A stretch of DNA of 27,468 nucleotides, from the NCBI GenBank assembly GCA_004356415.1, contig SMWN01000012.1:1-27468 (forward strand), written 5' to 3'. Every line of letters begins with the position of its first letter. Positions within the stretch are counted from its first letter, which is position 1. The notes under the pieces were generated by a model. The model did not search any database and was not told the origin of the DNA. It worked only from the letters and a program-made list of their open reading frames with translations. This document shows, piece by piece, positions 26,689-27,468 of the stretch. The stretch comes from Gammaproteobacteria bacterium (GTDB taxonomy: Bacteria; Pseudomonadota; Gammaproteobacteria; Eutrophobiales; Eutrophobiaceae). The position numbers were made by a program, and so were the translations under genes.

Positions 26689-27468
26689 CTATGTCCCCGT
26701 CTTTATCCTTGGCACCGCGGCCAATAACCTTTGTGTGTATGAATTTTGCGGGTTAGTCAATACTTCGTCGACTGTCCCCTGCTCAACAATTTTCCCCTGG
26801 TACATTACGGCTACATAGTGTGCCAGATATTCAACCACACTGATATTGTGTGTAATAAACAAATAAGCAAGCCCCATATTTTTCTGCAGATCTTTAAGAA
26901 GCTCAAGAATTTGCGCTTGCACAGAGACATCCAGTGCACTGGTTGGCTCATCACAGACAATCAATTTTGGTTCAACCGCCAGCGCCCTGGCGATACATAT
27001 TCTTTGTCGCTGCCCGCCTGAAAATTCATGTGGATAGCGATTCTTATGACGCGGTTCAAGGCCTACCTTTTCCAGCAACTCATCAACACGCTTCATTCGT
27101 TGTTGTCTGGAATCACCAATCCCCTGCGCTACCATACCTTCAGCGATGACATCCCCTATCATCATACGCGGGTTCATTGATGAGTAAGGGTCCTGAAATA
27201 TAATTTGAATATCAGAACGTTTTTGCCTCAACGCTTTACCTTTTAATTGTGTGAGTTCCTGACCATCAAAAACAACGCTACCGTCTGTTGCGTGTAATAA
27301 TTGTAAAATGCCCTTACCCATGGTGGTTTTTCCTGAACCAGACTCACCTACGATCGCAAGTGTTTGTCCACTATATATATCAATAGACACGCCATCTACC
27401 GCACGTACATAACCCACCGTTTTTTTCAAAAATCCTTTTTTTATCGGGAAATGTACTTTGAGATCGCG
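26689..27468 (-). CDS. Peptide ABC transporter ATPase, C-terminal half (YejF-like), partial
   Basis: The open frame runs past the window edge, so the 5' part is missing; the visible 259 residues begin RDLKVHFPIKKGF. It is a complete oligopeptide-type nucleotide-binding domain: Walker A GESGSGKTT, Q-loop FQDPYSSMNPR, signature FSGGQRQR, Walker B and D-loop DEPTSALD, H-loop ITHNISVVEYLAH, and the Dpp/Opp tail TVDEVLTNPQNSYTQRLL. The KKGFLKKTVGYVRAVDGVS opening is typical of the second ATPase domain of fused YejF-type transporters. It would energise uptake of peptides with membrane partners outside the window. The stop is followed at once by the 142-bp element. Confidence 0.9.
   Translation of the reverse strand, partial: RDLKVHFPIKKGFLKKTVGYVRAVDGVSIDIYSGQTLAIVGESGSGKTTMGKGILQLLHATDGSVVFDGQELTQLKGKALRQKRSDIQIIFQDPYSSMNPRMMIGDVIAEGMVAQGIGDSRQQRMKRVDELLEKVGLEPRHKNRYPHEFSGGQRQRICIARALAVEPKLIVCDEPTSALDVSVQAQILELLKDLQKNMGLAYLFITHNISVVEYLAHYVAVMYQGKIVEQGTVDEVLTNPQNSYTQRLLAAVPRIKTGT

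Overview
The window looks like a chromosomal segment of a gammaproteobacterium outside the enterics. Two conserved housekeeping blocks support this: orn-nnr-tsaE-amidase-mutL-miaA-hfq-hflX-hflK-hflC-DUF2065-hisZ-purA and rpsF-rpsR-DUF2232-rplI-dnaB-alr-radA. A HisZ-type histidine regulator next to the hfl genes, a MutL without the endonuclease motif, and a short 4.5S-type SRP RNA fit the same assignment. The class call is inference from gene order and protein character; I cannot name a genus.

Layout. A tRNA-Leu(CAG) opens the window on the + strand and faces the long minus-strand block that runs from orn (13.96 kb) down to purA (0.28 kb). Between tRNA and purA lies a short GC-rich, structured stretch bounded by a 13-bp copy of the tRNA 3' end. 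From 14.07 to 15.60 kb a + strand pair encodes an M48 membrane protease and a small exported c-type cytochrome. The minus-strand recR, ybaB/ebfC and dnaX follow (15.6-18.4 kb), then the SRP RNA gene ffs. Next come a possible gene remnant and a defective IS3-family element (18.94-20.05 kb). The minus-strand radA-alr-dnaB-rplI-DUF2232-rpsR-rpsF block fills 20.1-26.4 kb, and the 3' end of a peptide ABC-transporter ATPase gene closes the window.

How the genes relate. The first block combines RNA turnover and modification (orn, hfq, miaA, tsaE), ribosome rescue or quality control (hflX, hflKC), mismatch repair (mutL), cell-wall splitting (amidase), NAD(P)HX repair (nnr), and histidine and purine synthesis (hisZ, purA). 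The recR-ybaB-dnaX cluster serves replication and recombination. The ribosomal block links S6, S18 and L9 with the replicative helicase, alanine racemase and RadA; dnaB-alr-radA overlap and are probably translationally coupled.

I see no clear new multi-gene system. The most informative non-housekeeping signals are: a 142-bp MITE-like element with 5-bp target duplication inserted inside the dnaX stop codon while keeping it a stop; a second, unrelated 142-bp MITE-like element 3 bp after the stop of the ABC gene; an IS3 copy that lost its catalytic glutamate by deletion and lacks target duplication; lineage-type tandem-repeat growth in the acidic tails of S6 and Hfq; and a strong paired stem-loop between nnr and tsaE.
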